Assembly (NCBI GenBank): GCA_036824045.1
Contig: DAITAZ010000023.1
Span: 1 to 60,729 of the forward strand
Length of the DNA stretch: 60,729 nucleotides
Reading direction: 5' to 3'
Origin: DAITAZ01 sp036824045
Lineage (GTDB): Bacteria; Pseudomonadota; Gammaproteobacteria; Burkholderiales; Rhodocyclaceae
The notes under the pieces are model-generated. The model made no database searches. It saw only the letters and a list, made by a program, of their open reading frames with translations, and was not told the origin of the DNA. Shown here piece by piece: positions 16,686 to 25,476 of this stretch. Both the position numbers and the translations under genes were made by a program. Positions within the stretch are counted from its first letter, which is position 1. Each line of letters starts with the position of its first letter.

Positions 16686-17639
16686 ATGCCCGCTCCCACC
16701 CTCATCCAGCTGGACCGCCCGGACCCGGCGGCCATCCGCGCCGAGCTGCTGGAGGGCATCGCCGCCCATCCGGCCCGCACCGCGCCCAAATACCTCTACG
16801 ACGCCCTGGGTTCCCGCCTGTTCGCGGCCATCACCGAGTTGCCCGAGTACTACCCCACGCGTACCGAGGCTGCCATCTTCGCCCGCCACGGGGCAGAGAT
16901 GGCGGCGGCGCGACCGGCCGGAGCCACCACCCTGGTGGACCTGGGCGCCGGCAACTGCGAAAAGGCAGCGCGGCTGTTCCAGCCCTTCGGCGTGGAACGC
17001 TACGTGGCCGTGGACATCTCCGTGAGCTACCTCGAGGATTCGCTGGCCCTGCTTGCCCGCCGCTATCCGGGCATCACGCTGGTGGGTGTAGGCACCGATT
17101 TCTCTGGCCGCCTGCACCTCCCCCCTGCGGCGGGCGCGGGGCCACGGCTCCTGTTCTACCCGGGCTCCAGCATCGGCAACTTCACCCCCGCCGAGGCGCT
17201 GGGCTTCCTGCGCCAGGTGCACGCCACCAGCCAGGGGGGCGGGCTTCTGATCGGCGTCGATCTGGTCAAACCAGTGACGGTGCTGGAACCCGCCTACGAT
17301 GATCCCCTGGGGGTCACAGCTGCCTTCAACCGCAACCTGCTGCGCCACATCAACCGGCTCGCAGGGACCGACTTCCGGCTCCAAGACTGGCGTCACGTGG
17401 CCTTCTTCAACGCGGCCGAATCCCGCATCGAGATGCACCTGGAGGCGCTCGGAGCGCTCACCGTGCGCTGGGCGGATGGGGAACGCTCCTTTGTCCGCGG
17501 CGAACGCATCCACACCGAAAACTCCTACAAGTGGCAGCCCGGAGATTTCGCCGCCCTGCTGGGCGAGGCGGGCTTCCGGCCGCCCCGGCAATGGACGGAT
17601 GCGCAGGGCTGGTTCGCCCTCTTCATGGCCCAGGCCTGA
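16686..17639 (+). CDS. egtD: L-histidine N-alpha-methyltransferase (hercynine synthase)
   Basis: EgtD trimethylates the alpha-amino group of histidine with three S-adenosylmethionine molecules to give hercynine, the shared precursor of ergothioneine and selenoneine. The 317-aa product is normal in length. It has the N-terminal PKYLYDALGSRLFAAITELP and YYPTRTE, the SAM-binding DLGAGNCEKAARL, the GSSIGNF motif and the histidine-site RIHTENSYKW. It lies directly upstream of the inverted senA gene. With senA, senB and senC it makes a full predicted selenoneine pathway. Confidence 0.94.
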   Translation: MPAPTLIQLDRPDPAAIRAELLEGIAAHPARTAPKYLYDALGSRLFAAITELPEYYPTRTEAAIFARHGAEMAAARPAGATTLVDLGAGNCEKAARLFQPFGVERYVAVDISVSYLEDSLALLARRYPGITLVGVGTDFSGRLHLPPAAGAGPRLLFYPGSSIGNFTPAEALGFLRQVHATSQGGGLLIGVDLVKPVTVLEPAYDDPLGVTAAFNRNLLRHINRLAGTDFRLQDWRHVAFFNAAESRIEMHLEALGALTVRWADGERSFVRGERIHTENSYKWQPGDFAALLGEAGFRPPRQWTDAQGWFALFMAQA

Positions 17640-17739
17640 CGGACATGCCCCCGGGAAACCCGCCCCGACCATGACAACGAGCGAAGCGAAGTTTCGAGCC
17701 TGCGGTCAGACCATGTGCGCTTCCCGCGTTCCCGGCCCC

Positions 17740-17771
17740 GCCCGCTCCCCCTCAGGCACGGCAGAGCGGGC
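17740..17771. terminator. Hairpin between convergent egtD and senA
   Basis: GCCCGCTC (17740-17747) pairs with GAGCGGGC (17764-17771) across a 16-nt loop in the 175-base gap between the convergent genes. There is no U-tract, so it is only a candidate termination or mRNA-end structure. Confidence 0.3.
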
Positions 17772-17814
17772 ATGGGGCCATGCGCCGCTCCTGTGCATCA
17801 CGGCCAGCCAGCGC

Positions 17815-18972
17815 TCACCGCGGGCAACTGCGAAAGCCGGTGTGGACGTCGTTGCGTTCGGGGGTGAAGTAATTGCGGTACTTGGGATGCGCCATGCGCG
17901 GATCGGTAGCGCGGCTGGCGCCCTTGAGCACGTAGCGATGCTCCGCGAAGCCGAAACGGGAGTAATCCCGGTAGGGATGCGCCTCGAAGCCGGCAAAAGG
18001 CGCAAAGCGGCTGGCCGTCCATTCCCACACATCGCCCCAGGCAAAACCCGGCAGGGTCAAGGCCGCGTATTCCCATTCCGCCTCGGTGGGCAGACGGCGC
18101 CCGGCCCAGCGGCACCAGGCCTGAGCCTCGTCCCAAGTGACGTGTACGGCGGCGGCATCCGGGTCCACGGCCTCCCAAGCGCCAAAGCGCAGCGCTTCCC
18201 ACCCCCCGGCGCCCCGGCGCAGGTAACGGGGCACGCTCACCGCCCCCGCTTCCACCGCCGGGAGGAAACGTCGCCAGCTCACCGCCACGCTGTCGATGGC
18301 AAAGGGCTCCACCGCCACTTCGCCGGCAGCCAGCTCGTTGTCGAAAGCGAATCCCGGTCCGTGGTAACCCAGCGTCCAGGTGGCGCCCGGGGCGGCGAGA
18401 TCCCGCGCTGGCCCCAAGGGCCGTGCCCAGGGCCGCAGATGGGCCGGCAGGGGAATATCCAGGGCCTGCGCCATGTAGGTACCCGCCTCGGCGTGCATGT
18501 CTTCATGGAACAGGGACAAGCGGTAGAAGTAAAGGGCCTCGGGGGTGGCCGGCTCGCGGGCCAGCAGCGCCAGGGTTTCTGCCAGGCTGTCCTGGAGCAG
18601 GGCGCGGGTGGCGGCCAGATCCGGCAAGGGCAGTTCCCACCGCCGGGTGTGGGCCACCAGACTGGAGTTGTAGAGGGCATCGGCGTCGGGCAGGCGCCCC
18701 TCGGGCCGCGCGTGCTCGGGGTCGCAGGCCAGGCCCAGGTGGCGCTGCTGGTTGCGGGCGATCCATACGTCGTGGAACCAGGCCACATGGCCCACCTCCC
18801 ACAAGGGCGGGTTGAGCTGGCTGGAATACGGCACCCGCAGCTGCGGCCCCAGTTCGGCCACGTAGGCGTCCAGCAGACCCAGGGTGCGCCGGCGGGCATC
18901 CTGCAAGGCAGTAGCCAGGCTTTCGGCGGCACCGCACCGGGCCAAACGGGCAAGGGAGAAATCGGTACCCAT
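17815..18972 (-). CDS. senA: Selenoneine synthase SenA (EgtB/SUMF1-like nonheme iron enzyme)
   Basis: SenA couples hercynine with a selenosugar to form the C-Se bond on the imidazole ring and leads to selenoneine. The 385-aa protein has an N-terminal DinB-like domain with LNPPLWEVGHVAWFHDVWI and the iron-ligand motif FHEDMHAE (Hx3HxE). A C-terminal formylglycine-generating-enzyme-like domain contains DEAQAWCRWAGRRLPTEAEW and ends RNDVHTGFRSCPR. EgtB is the close alternative, but adjacency to senB and a SelD fusion favours SenA. The ATG at 18972 overlaps the senB ATG on the other strand; an in-frame ATG at 19014 is possible. No good Shine-Dalgarno is seen. Confidence 0.85.
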   Translation of the reverse strand: MGTDFSLARLARCGAAESLATALQDARRRTLGLLDAYVAELGPQLRVPYSSQLNPPLWEVGHVAWFHDVWIARNQQRHLGLACDPEHARPEGRLPDADALYNSSLVAHTRRWELPLPDLAATRALLQDSLAETLALLAREPATPEALYFYRLSLFHEDMHAEAGTYMAQALDIPLPAHLRPWARPLGPARDLAAPGATWTLGYHGPGFAFDNELAAGEVAVEPFAIDSVAVSWRRFLPAVEAGAVSVPRYLRRGAGGWEALRFGAWEAVDPDAAAVHVTWDEAQAWCRWAGRRLPTEAEWEYAALTLPGFAWGDVWEWTASRFAPFAGFEAHPYRDYSRFGFAEHRYVLKGASRATDPRMAHPKYRNYFTPERNDVHTGFRSCPR

Positions 18973-19978
18973 GCGAATCACCAATCCTGAAAAGCCCCCG
19001 GGGGGAATCGTCATTGTCACCCCGGCGCTGGCCGATGCCAATAACGGCAACTGGCGCACGGCCCGGCGCTGGCAGGGCTTCCTCGCGGCGCTGCATCCCG
19101 TTCGCCTGAGCCGGGACTGGCCGGACGCGAAGGCCGACGGCGACCAGGCCATGATCGCCCTGCACGCCCGCCGCTCCGCCCCGGCCATCGCCGCCTGGCA
19201 CGCGCGGCACGGAAACGATGGCCTGGCGGTCGTGCTCACCGGTACCGACCTGTACCGCGACATCAGCACCGATGGGGCGGCGCGGGCGTCCCTCGACTAC
19301 GCGCAAGCGCTGGTGGTGCTCCAGGAATGCGGCCCCGGAGCCCTGCCGGAGAGCGTGCGCCCGCGGGCTCGGGTGATCTTCCAGTCCGGTGGCGTGCGCC
19401 AGCCCTTGGCCAAAACCCGTGCCCATGTGCGGGCGCTGATGGTGGGCCACCTGCGGGCCGAGAAATCCCCGGACACACTCTTTGCCGCGGCGCGCAGGCT
19501 GGCGCGGGAACGCGGAATCCTCATCGATCACGTGGGCACGGCCCTGGACCCGGCGCTGGCCGAGCTGGCCCGCGCCACCATGGCGGACTGCCCCGCTTAT
19601 CGCTGGCTGGGCGGCCTGCCCCATGCAGCCACCCGCCGGCGCATCCAGCGCGCCCATGTCCTGGTGCACCCCAGCCGCATGGAAGGCGGCGCCCATGTGG
19701 TGCTGGAAGCCGTGGCCAGTGGCACGCCGGTGCTCGCTTCCCGAATCGACGGCAACGTGGGCATGCTGGGCGCGGACTACGAGGGTTACTTCCCCTGGGG
19801 CGACGATGCAGCCCTGGCTGAACTGCTGCGGGAGTGCCGGGCCTCCCTGGGCCGCGCCGACGGCCTCCTCGCCCGGCTCACCACCCAGTGCAATGCCCGC
19901 GCCCCCCTCTTCAGCACGGCCCGGGAGCGGCTGGCGGTACGGCAACTGGCGGCAGACCTGGTGCAAGGAGGCCCCTGA
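18971..19978 (+). CDS. senB: Selenosugar synthase SenB (TIGR04348 glycosyltransferase)
   Basis: SenB uses selenophosphate and a UDP-sugar (UDP-GlcNAc in the characterised enzyme) to make a selenosugar. The 335-aa GT-B-fold protein begins with a nucleotide-sugar-enzyme-like segment, IVIVTPALADANNGN, contains VVLTGTDLYRD, and has the retaining GT4 signature HPSRMEGGAHVVLEAVASG with the E-x7-E motif. The start at 18971 is preceded by AAGGGAG at a long 12-nt spacing, inside the senA coding start. The senC ATG follows its stop with no gap, showing coupling. Confidence 0.87.
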   Translation: MRITNPEKPPGGIVIVTPALADANNGNWRTARRWQGFLAALHPVRLSRDWPDAKADGDQAMIALHARRSAPAIAAWHARHGNDGLAVVLTGTDLYRDISTDGAARASLDYAQALVVLQECGPGALPESVRPRARVIFQSGGVRQPLAKTRAHVRALMVGHLRAEKSPDTLFAAARRLARERGILIDHVGTALDPALAELARATMADCPAYRWLGGLPHAATRRRIQRAHVLVHPSRMEGGAHVVLEAVASGTPVLASRIDGNVGMLGADYEGYFPWGDDAALAELLRECRASLGRADGLLARLTTQCNARAPLFSTARERLAVRQLAADLVQGGP

Positions 19979-22252
19979 ATGCGCCCTTCCGACCCCATCG
20001 TACTGCGGGATATCGTCCTGATTGGCGGCGGCCACAGCCATGTGGGCGTGCTGCGGCACTTCGCCATGCGGCCGGAGCCGGGGGTGCGGCTGACGGTGAT
20101 CTGTACCGACACCCACACCCCCTACTCGGGCATGCTGCCCGGCTACATCGCCGGCCACTACCGTTACGACGATGTGCACATCGACCTGCGCCGGCTGGCG
20201 GAATACGCCGGCGCCCGCTATTTCCGGGATGAAGTGGTCGGACTTGACCGGGTCGGGCGGCGGGTGCTGTGCCGACAACGGCCGCCGGTGGCCTACGATC
20301 TGCTCTCGATCAACATTGGCTCCACGCCCCACCCGGGCGACGTGCCAGGGGCCGAGCACGCCATTGCGGTCAAGCCCATCCGCCGCTTCGACGAACGCTG
20401 GCAAGCCCTGCTGCAGCGGGTCTGCAACCACGCCGGGCCGACCACGCTGGCAGTGGTGGGGGCAGGCGCCGGCGGGGTGGAACTGGCCCTGGCCATGCAC
20501 TACCGCCTGCGCCGGGAGTTGTCCGCGCGGGGGCGGGACCCGGAGGCGCTACAGCTCCACCTGTTCGCCGCCGGGCCGCACATCCTGCCCACCCATAACC
20601 CGCGAGTGCGGGCGGCCTTCACCCAGACGCTGGCGGAACGGGGCATCACCGTGCATTGCCGCGCGCCGGTCTCAGCGCTGGCGCCGGGCCGTCTGAGCAC
20701 CGCCGACGGCGCCAGCCTGGCGGCAGACGAAATCGTGTGGGTTACCCAGGCGGGCGGAGCCCCCTGGCTGGAGCAGACCGGGCTGGCGCTGGATGGCGCC
20801 GGCTTCGTGCGCGTGCGCGACACGTTGCAAAGCCTTTCCGACCCCCTGGTTTTCGCCGCTGGAGACTGCGCCGCGCTGGAAGGACACACGCTGGAAAAAG
20901 CGGGCGTATTCGCCGTGCGCCAAGGCAAGCCGCTGGCGCAGAACCTGCGGCGCGCCCTGCGCGGGCAAACCTTGCATGCCTACCGGCCCCAGCGGCGATG
21001 GCTCGCCCTGATCAGCACTGGCGACCGGCACGCGGTGGCCTCCCGGGGCGCGCTCTACGCTCGGGGAAACTGGGTATGGCGGTGGAAGGACTGGATCGAC
21101 CGCCGCTTCATGGCCCACTTCAGCGATCTGCCCACCATGCCGCCTGCGCCACACCGGGCGGCGAACACCCTGCCGCTGGAGCGTGAAGAATCCGCCCAGG
21201 CCATCTCCGCCATCGCCATGCGCTGTGGCGGCTGTGGCGCCAAGGTAGGGGCGACCGTGCTCGCCCGGGCGCTGGCGGCGGTACACCCAGTGGAGCGGCC
21301 AGACGTGCTGATCGGCCTCGCCGACCCGGACGACGCGGCCATCGTCCGCGTGCCGCCCGGCAAGGCCATGGTGCATACGGTGGACTTCTTCCGCGCCTTC
21401 ATCGACGACCCCTGGCTCTTCGGGCGCATTGCCGCCAACCACGCCCTGAGCGACATCTTTGCCATGGGTGGCGAGGCCCAGTCCGCCACCGCCATTGCCA
21501 CCGTGCCACCGGGGCTGGAGCGGCAGGTGGAGGAAACCCTGCGCCAGATGATGACTGGCGCCGTGGCCGTGCTCAACGAAGCCGGCTGCGCCCTGGTGGG
21601 CGGCCACACGGGCGAGGGGAAAGAGCTTGCCCTGGGCTTTGCCATCAACGGGCTGATCGACGCCGCCCTGACCGGCGTGCTCACCAAGGGAGGCTTGCAA
21701 CCCGGCCAGGCGCTGATCCTCACCAAACCCATCGGCACGGGCACCCTCTTTGCCGCCCATGCCCGGCTGGCGGCCAAGGGCCGCTGGATCGACCAGGCGC
21801 TGGACACCATGCTCCAGTCCAATCGGGCGGGTGCCGCCTGCCTGCAGGCCCACGGCGCCACGGCCTGCACGGACCTCACCGGCTTCGGGTTACTTGGCCA
21901 TCTGGTGGAAATGACGCGCCCCTCGGGCGTGGATGTGGAACTGGACATGGCAGCCCTGCCGGTGCTGGAAGGCGCCGAGGAGACTGCCGCCGCAGGCATA
22001 CTCAGCTCGCTGCAGCCCGCCAACGTGCGCCTGCGCCGGGCCGTGCGCAACCAGGCAGAGGCGGTGACCCACCCCCGCTACCCCCTGCTCTTCGACCCCC
22101 AAACCGCCGGCGGGCTGCTCGCGGGCGTGCCCGCAAGCCAGGCCGATGCATGCGTGCAAGCGCTTCGGGATTCGGGATATCGCCAGGCAGCGCGGATCGG
22201 TACGGTGCACCCGGCAGGGGAAGATCCGGCGCCTGTTCGCCTGCTGCGCTGA
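19979..22252 (+). CDS. senC: SenC: NAD(P)/FAD oxidoreductase-SelD fusion (selenide, water dikinase)
   Basis: This 757-aa fusion supplies selenophosphate. Residues 1 to about 380 are an NDH-2-like pyridine nucleotide-disulfide oxidoreductase with IVLIGGGHSHVGVLRHFA and VVGAGAGGVELALAMHYRL. Residues about 414-757 are SelD, with CGGCGAKVG (Cys419 and Lys422 corresponding to E. coli Cys17 and Lys20), HTVDFFRAFIDDPWLFGRIAANHA and GGHTGEG. The catalytic position is Cys, not Sec. AAGGAGG precedes the ATG at 7 nt. Following senB it is the SenC of the selenoneine pathway, but it may also serve other selenophosphate needs; no selA or selB is in the window. Confidence 0.92.
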   Translation: MRPSDPIVLRDIVLIGGGHSHVGVLRHFAMRPEPGVRLTVICTDTHTPYSGMLPGYIAGHYRYDDVHIDLRRLAEYAGARYFRDEVVGLDRVGRRVLCRQRPPVAYDLLSINIGSTPHPGDVPGAEHAIAVKPIRRFDERWQALLQRVCNHAGPTTLAVVGAGAGGVELALAMHYRLRRELSARGRDPEALQLHLFAAGPHILPTHNPRVRAAFTQTLAERGITVHCRAPVSALAPGRLSTADGASLAADEIVWVTQAGGAPWLEQTGLALDGAGFVRVRDTLQSLSDPLVFAAGDCAALEGHTLEKAGVFAVRQGKPLAQNLRRALRGQTLHAYRPQRRWLALISTGDRHAVASRGALYARGNWVWRWKDWIDRRFMAHFSDLPTMPPAPHRAANTLPLEREESAQAISAIAMRCGGCGAKVGATVLARALAAVHPVERPDVLIGLADPDDAAIVRVPPGKAMVHTVDFFRAFIDDPWLFGRIAANHALSDIFAMGGEAQSATAIATVPPGLERQVEETLRQMMTGAVAVLNEAGCALVGGHTGEGKELALGFAINGLIDAALTGVLTKGGLQPGQALILTKPIGTGTLFAAHARLAAKGRWIDQALDTMLQSNRAGAACLQAHGATACTDLTGFGLLGHLVEMTRPSGVDVELDMAALPVLEGAEETAAAGILSSLQPANVRLRRAVRNQAEAVTHPRYPLLFDPQTAGGLLAGVPASQADACVQALRDSGYRQAARIGTVHPAGEDPAPVRLLR

Positions 22253-22286
22253 CCGCGCTGCGCGACCAATCCCGCGGATTCCGGGC

Positions 22287-22895
22287 TCAGCGCTGCGCCA
22301 GCCGCACCAGATTGTAGGACCAGTCCCGCTCCCACACGGCGCGGACCAGATTGGGGTACTCCGGCCGGCCCAGGCTGCCGTTGTAGCGGCCCAGTGCCCG
22401 GTAGAGATCCCCGCGCTCGATGTCCAGGTAATGGCGGAGGATGGTGCAGCCGTAGCGCAGGTTGGTGCGCAGATGGAAGAGGTTGTGTTCGGAGGTGCCT
22501 ATCTGCCGCACCCAGAAAGGCATCACCTGCATGAAGCCGCGGGCACCGGCACTGGAAACTGCGTACTTGCGAAAGCCGCTTTCCACCTGGATCAGCCCCA
22601 TCACCAGTTGCGGGTCCAGCCCCGCGCGCTTGGCTTCGTAATGGACGGAGCGCAGGAAATCCATGCGCGCCCCCGCATCCGGGATGCGCCGCTCCAGCCT
22701 ACGGGACATCTCCGCCAGCCAGGCATTGCGCTCGGCCGGATCGCCCAGGGCGGCATCCGGCGCCACCCGATCGCTCACCGCCGCGCTGAGCGAGGCACGC
22801 ACGCTGGCGGCCAGCAATTCCTCCTGCTGGGCACCCGCATGGGCCTGCGCGGCCAGGGCCAGCGTCAGGATCAATCCGGTCAAACTGCGTCTCAC
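22287..22895 (-). CDS. Lytic transglycosylase (SLT domain)
   Basis: This is a soluble periplasmic murein hydrolase of the GH23 type. The 202-aa product begins with a signal peptide (VRRSLTGLILTLALAAQAHA). Its SLT domain contains GLIQVESGFRKYAVSSAGA with the catalytic Glu, followed by GFMQVMPFW and YNGSLGRPEYP. I chose the GTG at 22895 because AAGGAGG precedes it by 5 nt. It follows proS by 22 bases on the same strand and is probably cotranscribed. It converges with senC, with 34 bases between stops. Confidence 0.9.
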   Translation of the reverse strand: MRRSLTGLILTLALAAQAHAGAQQEELLAASVRASLSAAVSDRVAPDAALGDPAERNAWLAEMSRRLERRIPDAGARMDFLRSVHYEAKRAGLDPQLVMGLIQVESGFRKYAVSSAGARGFMQVMPFWVRQIGTSEHNLFHLRTNLRYGCTILRHYLDIERGDLYRALGRYNGSLGRPEYPNLVRAVWERDWSYNLVRLAQR

Positions 22896-22917
22896 ACCAT
22901 CCTCCTTGAACGATCGC

Positions 22918-24630
22918 TCACCGCCCCAGTCGCTGGCGCACAAACGCCGCCAGCTCGGCCACCGGCACCTTCTGGGCAGCGGCATCCCGCCGGCCCTGGT
23001 ATTCGGCCACACCTTCCTTGAGGCCCCGGTCGCCGATCACCACCCGGTGCGGAATACCGATCAGCTCGCAATCAGCCAGCATGGACCCGGGGCGTTCGTC
23101 CCGGTCGTCCAGCAGCACATCGATGCCCGACGCCACCAGATCGTCGTGCAACTGGTCGGCCAGGGTGCGCACCGCCTCGCTCTTGCGATAGGCCATGGGC
23201 ACGATCACCACCTGGAAGGGGGCCATGGCTTCTGGCCAGATGATCCCCCGCTCATCCCAATTCTGTTCGATGGCCGCCCCGAGGATGCGCGAGACACCGA
23301 TGCCGTAGCACCCCATTTCCATGGTCTGCTCCTTGCCCCCTTCATCCAGGAACACGCATTTGAGGGCTGCCGCATACTTGGTGCGCAACTGGAAAATGTG
23401 ACCCACCTCGATGCCCCGGCACAGTTCCAGCCGGCCTTTGCCATCGGGGCTCGCATCACCTGCCACCACGTTGCGGATATCCGCCACCAGGGCCGGCTCG
23501 GGCAGATCCCGCCCCCAGTTCACCCCCGTCAGGTGGAAGCCTTCTTCATTGGCCCCGCACACGAAATCGCTCATGGCCGCCACGGTTCGGTCGGCCACGA
23601 TATTGACCGAGCCGCCCACGCCCACCGGCCCGATATAGCCGGGCTTGCACCCCAGATGGGCCTGCACTTCGGCATCGGTGGCAAAGCGGAAGGGGTCGAG
23701 CTGGGGGAGCTTGGCAGCCTTGATCTCGTTCAGCGCGTGATCCCCCCGCACCAGCAGCAGCCAGAACTGTTCGTCGTGCATCAGGGCGATGGCCTTGACC
23801 GTGCGCTGGACCGGCAAACCCAGAAACTCCCCCACATCCTCGCAACGGGTCCGCCCGGGCGTAGCCACCTTGGCCATTTCCAGAGCACCCGCAGCACGGG
23901 GCTCGGCGGGCGCGACTGCCTCCGCCAACTCCACATTGGCCGCGTACTCGGAATCCGGGCAGAAAGCGATGGCATCCTCTCCGGAATCGGCCAGCACGTG
24001 GAACTCATGGGAGCCAGTACCGCCAATCGAGCCGGTATCCGCTGCCACGGCCCGGAAGCCCAGCCCGAGGCGGCTGAAGATCCGGCTGTAGGTGGCGTAC
24101 ATGTTGGCGTATTCCCGCTGCAGGTCCTCGAAGCTGGTGTGGAAGGAGTAGCCGTCCTTCATCAGGAATTCGCGGCCCCGCATCACGCCGAAACGGGGGC
24201 GGATCTCGTCACGGAACTTGGTCTGGATCTGGTAAAAATGCAGCGGAAGCTGGCGATAACTGCGCACCTCGCGGCGCACGGTGTCGGTGATCACCTCCTC
24301 GTGGGTCGGCCCGACCACGAAGTCGCGCTGATGGCGATCCTTGAAGCGCAGCAGTTCGGGCCCGTAATGCTGCCAGCGGCCGGACTCCTGCCACAGCTCG
24401 GCTGGCTGCACCGCCGGCATCAGCACCTCGATGGCACCGGCCCGGTCCATTTCTTCCCGCACGATGGTTTCGACCTTGCGCAACACTCTCAAGCCCATGG
24501 GCAACCAGGTGTAGATGCCGCCAGCCAGGCGCTTGATCAGGCCAGCCCGCAACATGAGTTTATGACTCACGATCTCGGCGTCGGCCGGGGCTTCCTTGAG
24601 GGTGGAGATGAAGAACTTCGTGGCGCGCAT
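22918..24630 (-). CDS. proS: Prolyl-tRNA synthetase
   Basis: ProS charges tRNA-Pro. The 570-aa protein is the bacterial type with an editing (YbaK-like INS) domain inserted between class II motifs 2 and 3. The start MRATKFFISTLKEAPADAEI and VGPTHEEVITD are diagnostic. EMGCYGIGVSRILGAAIEQN marks motif 3, and the C-terminal anticodon-binding domain follows. Divergent from rppH with 183 bases between. The next gene downstream on its strand is a lytic transglycosylase. Confidence 0.97.
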   Translation of the reverse strand: MRATKFFISTLKEAPADAEIVSHKLMLRAGLIKRLAGGIYTWLPMGLRVLRKVETIVREEMDRAGAIEVLMPAVQPAELWQESGRWQHYGPELLRFKDRHQRDFVVGPTHEEVITDTVRREVRSYRQLPLHFYQIQTKFRDEIRPRFGVMRGREFLMKDGYSFHTSFEDLQREYANMYATYSRIFSRLGLGFRAVAADTGSIGGTGSHEFHVLADSGEDAIAFCPDSEYAANVELAEAVAPAEPRAAGALEMAKVATPGRTRCEDVGEFLGLPVQRTVKAIALMHDEQFWLLLVRGDHALNEIKAAKLPQLDPFRFATDAEVQAHLGCKPGYIGPVGVGGSVNIVADRTVAAMSDFVCGANEEGFHLTGVNWGRDLPEPALVADIRNVVAGDASPDGKGRLELCRGIEVGHIFQLRTKYAAALKCVFLDEGGKEQTMEMGCYGIGVSRILGAAIEQNWDERGIIWPEAMAPFQVVIVPMAYRKSEAVRTLADQLHDDLVASGIDVLLDDRDERPGSMLADCELIGIPHRVVIGDRGLKEGVAEYQGRRDAAAQKVPVAELAAFVRQRLGR

Positions 24631-24813
24631 GGTCGTCCCTTGAGAGGTGGCAACAGAAACGGGGTGTGGAAAAGCGCGCCATTCTACCCGAGCAGCACAT
24701 CAGGCTGCGGGGCAGGGGGTGTTCGGGCCGGCAGGCCTTTCCAAGCCTCGCTTTCCAAGGCCCCGGGTTTGTGAAAAAATTCGCCGCAGTTTAATGCATT
24801 CAAGGGCTCCGTC

Positions 24814-25404
24814 ATGCTCGACCGGGAAGGCTACCGCCCGAACGTCGGCATCATTCTTGTCAATACGCGCAACGAGGTCTTCTGGGGCAAACGGATAGGC
24901 GAGCATTCCTGGCAATTCCCGCAGGGCGGCATCAAGCACGGGGAAACACCAGAGCAGGCCATGTTCCGGGAACTGCACGAGGAACTCGGGTTGCGGCCCG
25001 AGCACGTGCACATCCTCGGCAGGACCCGCCACTGGCTGCGCTATGACGTGCCCCGCCACTGGGTCAAGCGGGAGTGGCGTCACGTCTATAAAGGTCAGAA
25101 GCAGATCTGGTTCCTGCTGCGCATGGTGGGCCGCGATTGTGACGTGAGCCTGCGCGCCACCGACCATCCCGAATTCGATGCCTGGCGCTGGAGCGAATAC
25201 TGGGTGCCGCTGGAATCGGTCATCGAGTTCAAACGCCAGGTGTACCGGGATGCGCTCTCCGAGCTCTCCCGGTTGCTGTTCCGCCAGGGCGGCCGCCGTC
25301 CTCGCCTGGCACCTCTCGCCCCCGGCGTGGCGGCGCCATCCACAACCCCCACCATGCCGGAAGACGGCATGCTTGCGCCCTCGCCTCACGGTAACCGGCC
25401 CTGA
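24814..25404 (+). CDS. rppH: RNA pyrophosphohydrolase (Nudix)
   Basis: RppH converts 5'-triphosphate mRNA ends to monophosphate and so starts RNase E-dependent decay. The 196-aa protein has N-terminal MLDREGYRPNVGIILVN and the Nudix box GGIKHGETPEQAMFRELHEE with the LGL ending. The C-terminal tail is longer and Pro-rich, as is common in betaproteobacteria. AAGGG precedes the ATG. A possible weak promoter is TTGTGA (24769-24774) with TTTAAT (24790-24795) at a short 15-bp spacing. Confidence 0.95.
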   Translation: MLDREGYRPNVGIILVNTRNEVFWGKRIGEHSWQFPQGGIKHGETPEQAMFRELHEELGLRPEHVHILGRTRHWLRYDVPRHWVKREWRHVYKGQKQIWFLLRMVGRDCDVSLRATDHPEFDAWRWSEYWVPLESVIEFKRQVYRDALSELSRLLFRQGGRRPRLAPLAPGVAAPSTTPTMPEDGMLAPSPHGNRP

Positions 25405-25438
25405 GCCGGTCACGGCTCCACCCCCTCCTTTTCCCTGA

Positions 25439-25466
25439 TTGACGCTCTCGATGCACGAGGTCTAAC
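25439..25466 (+). promoter_or_regulatory. Candidate promoter of the rubrerythrin operon
   Basis: TTGACG (25439-25444) and TCTAAC (25461-25466) lie 16 bp apart, which predicts a start near 25473, about 110 bases before the rubrerythrin ATG. The -10 is a 4/6 match. The palindrome directly downstream would overlap the initially transcribed region. Confidence 0.4.
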
Positions 25467-25476
25467 GTGCGTCCAC

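Noticed and set aside
17815..18972. Ergothioneine synthase EgtB
   Set aside because: The fold is shared, but linkage to TIGR04348 and a SelD fusion makes SenA more likely; not excluded entirely.
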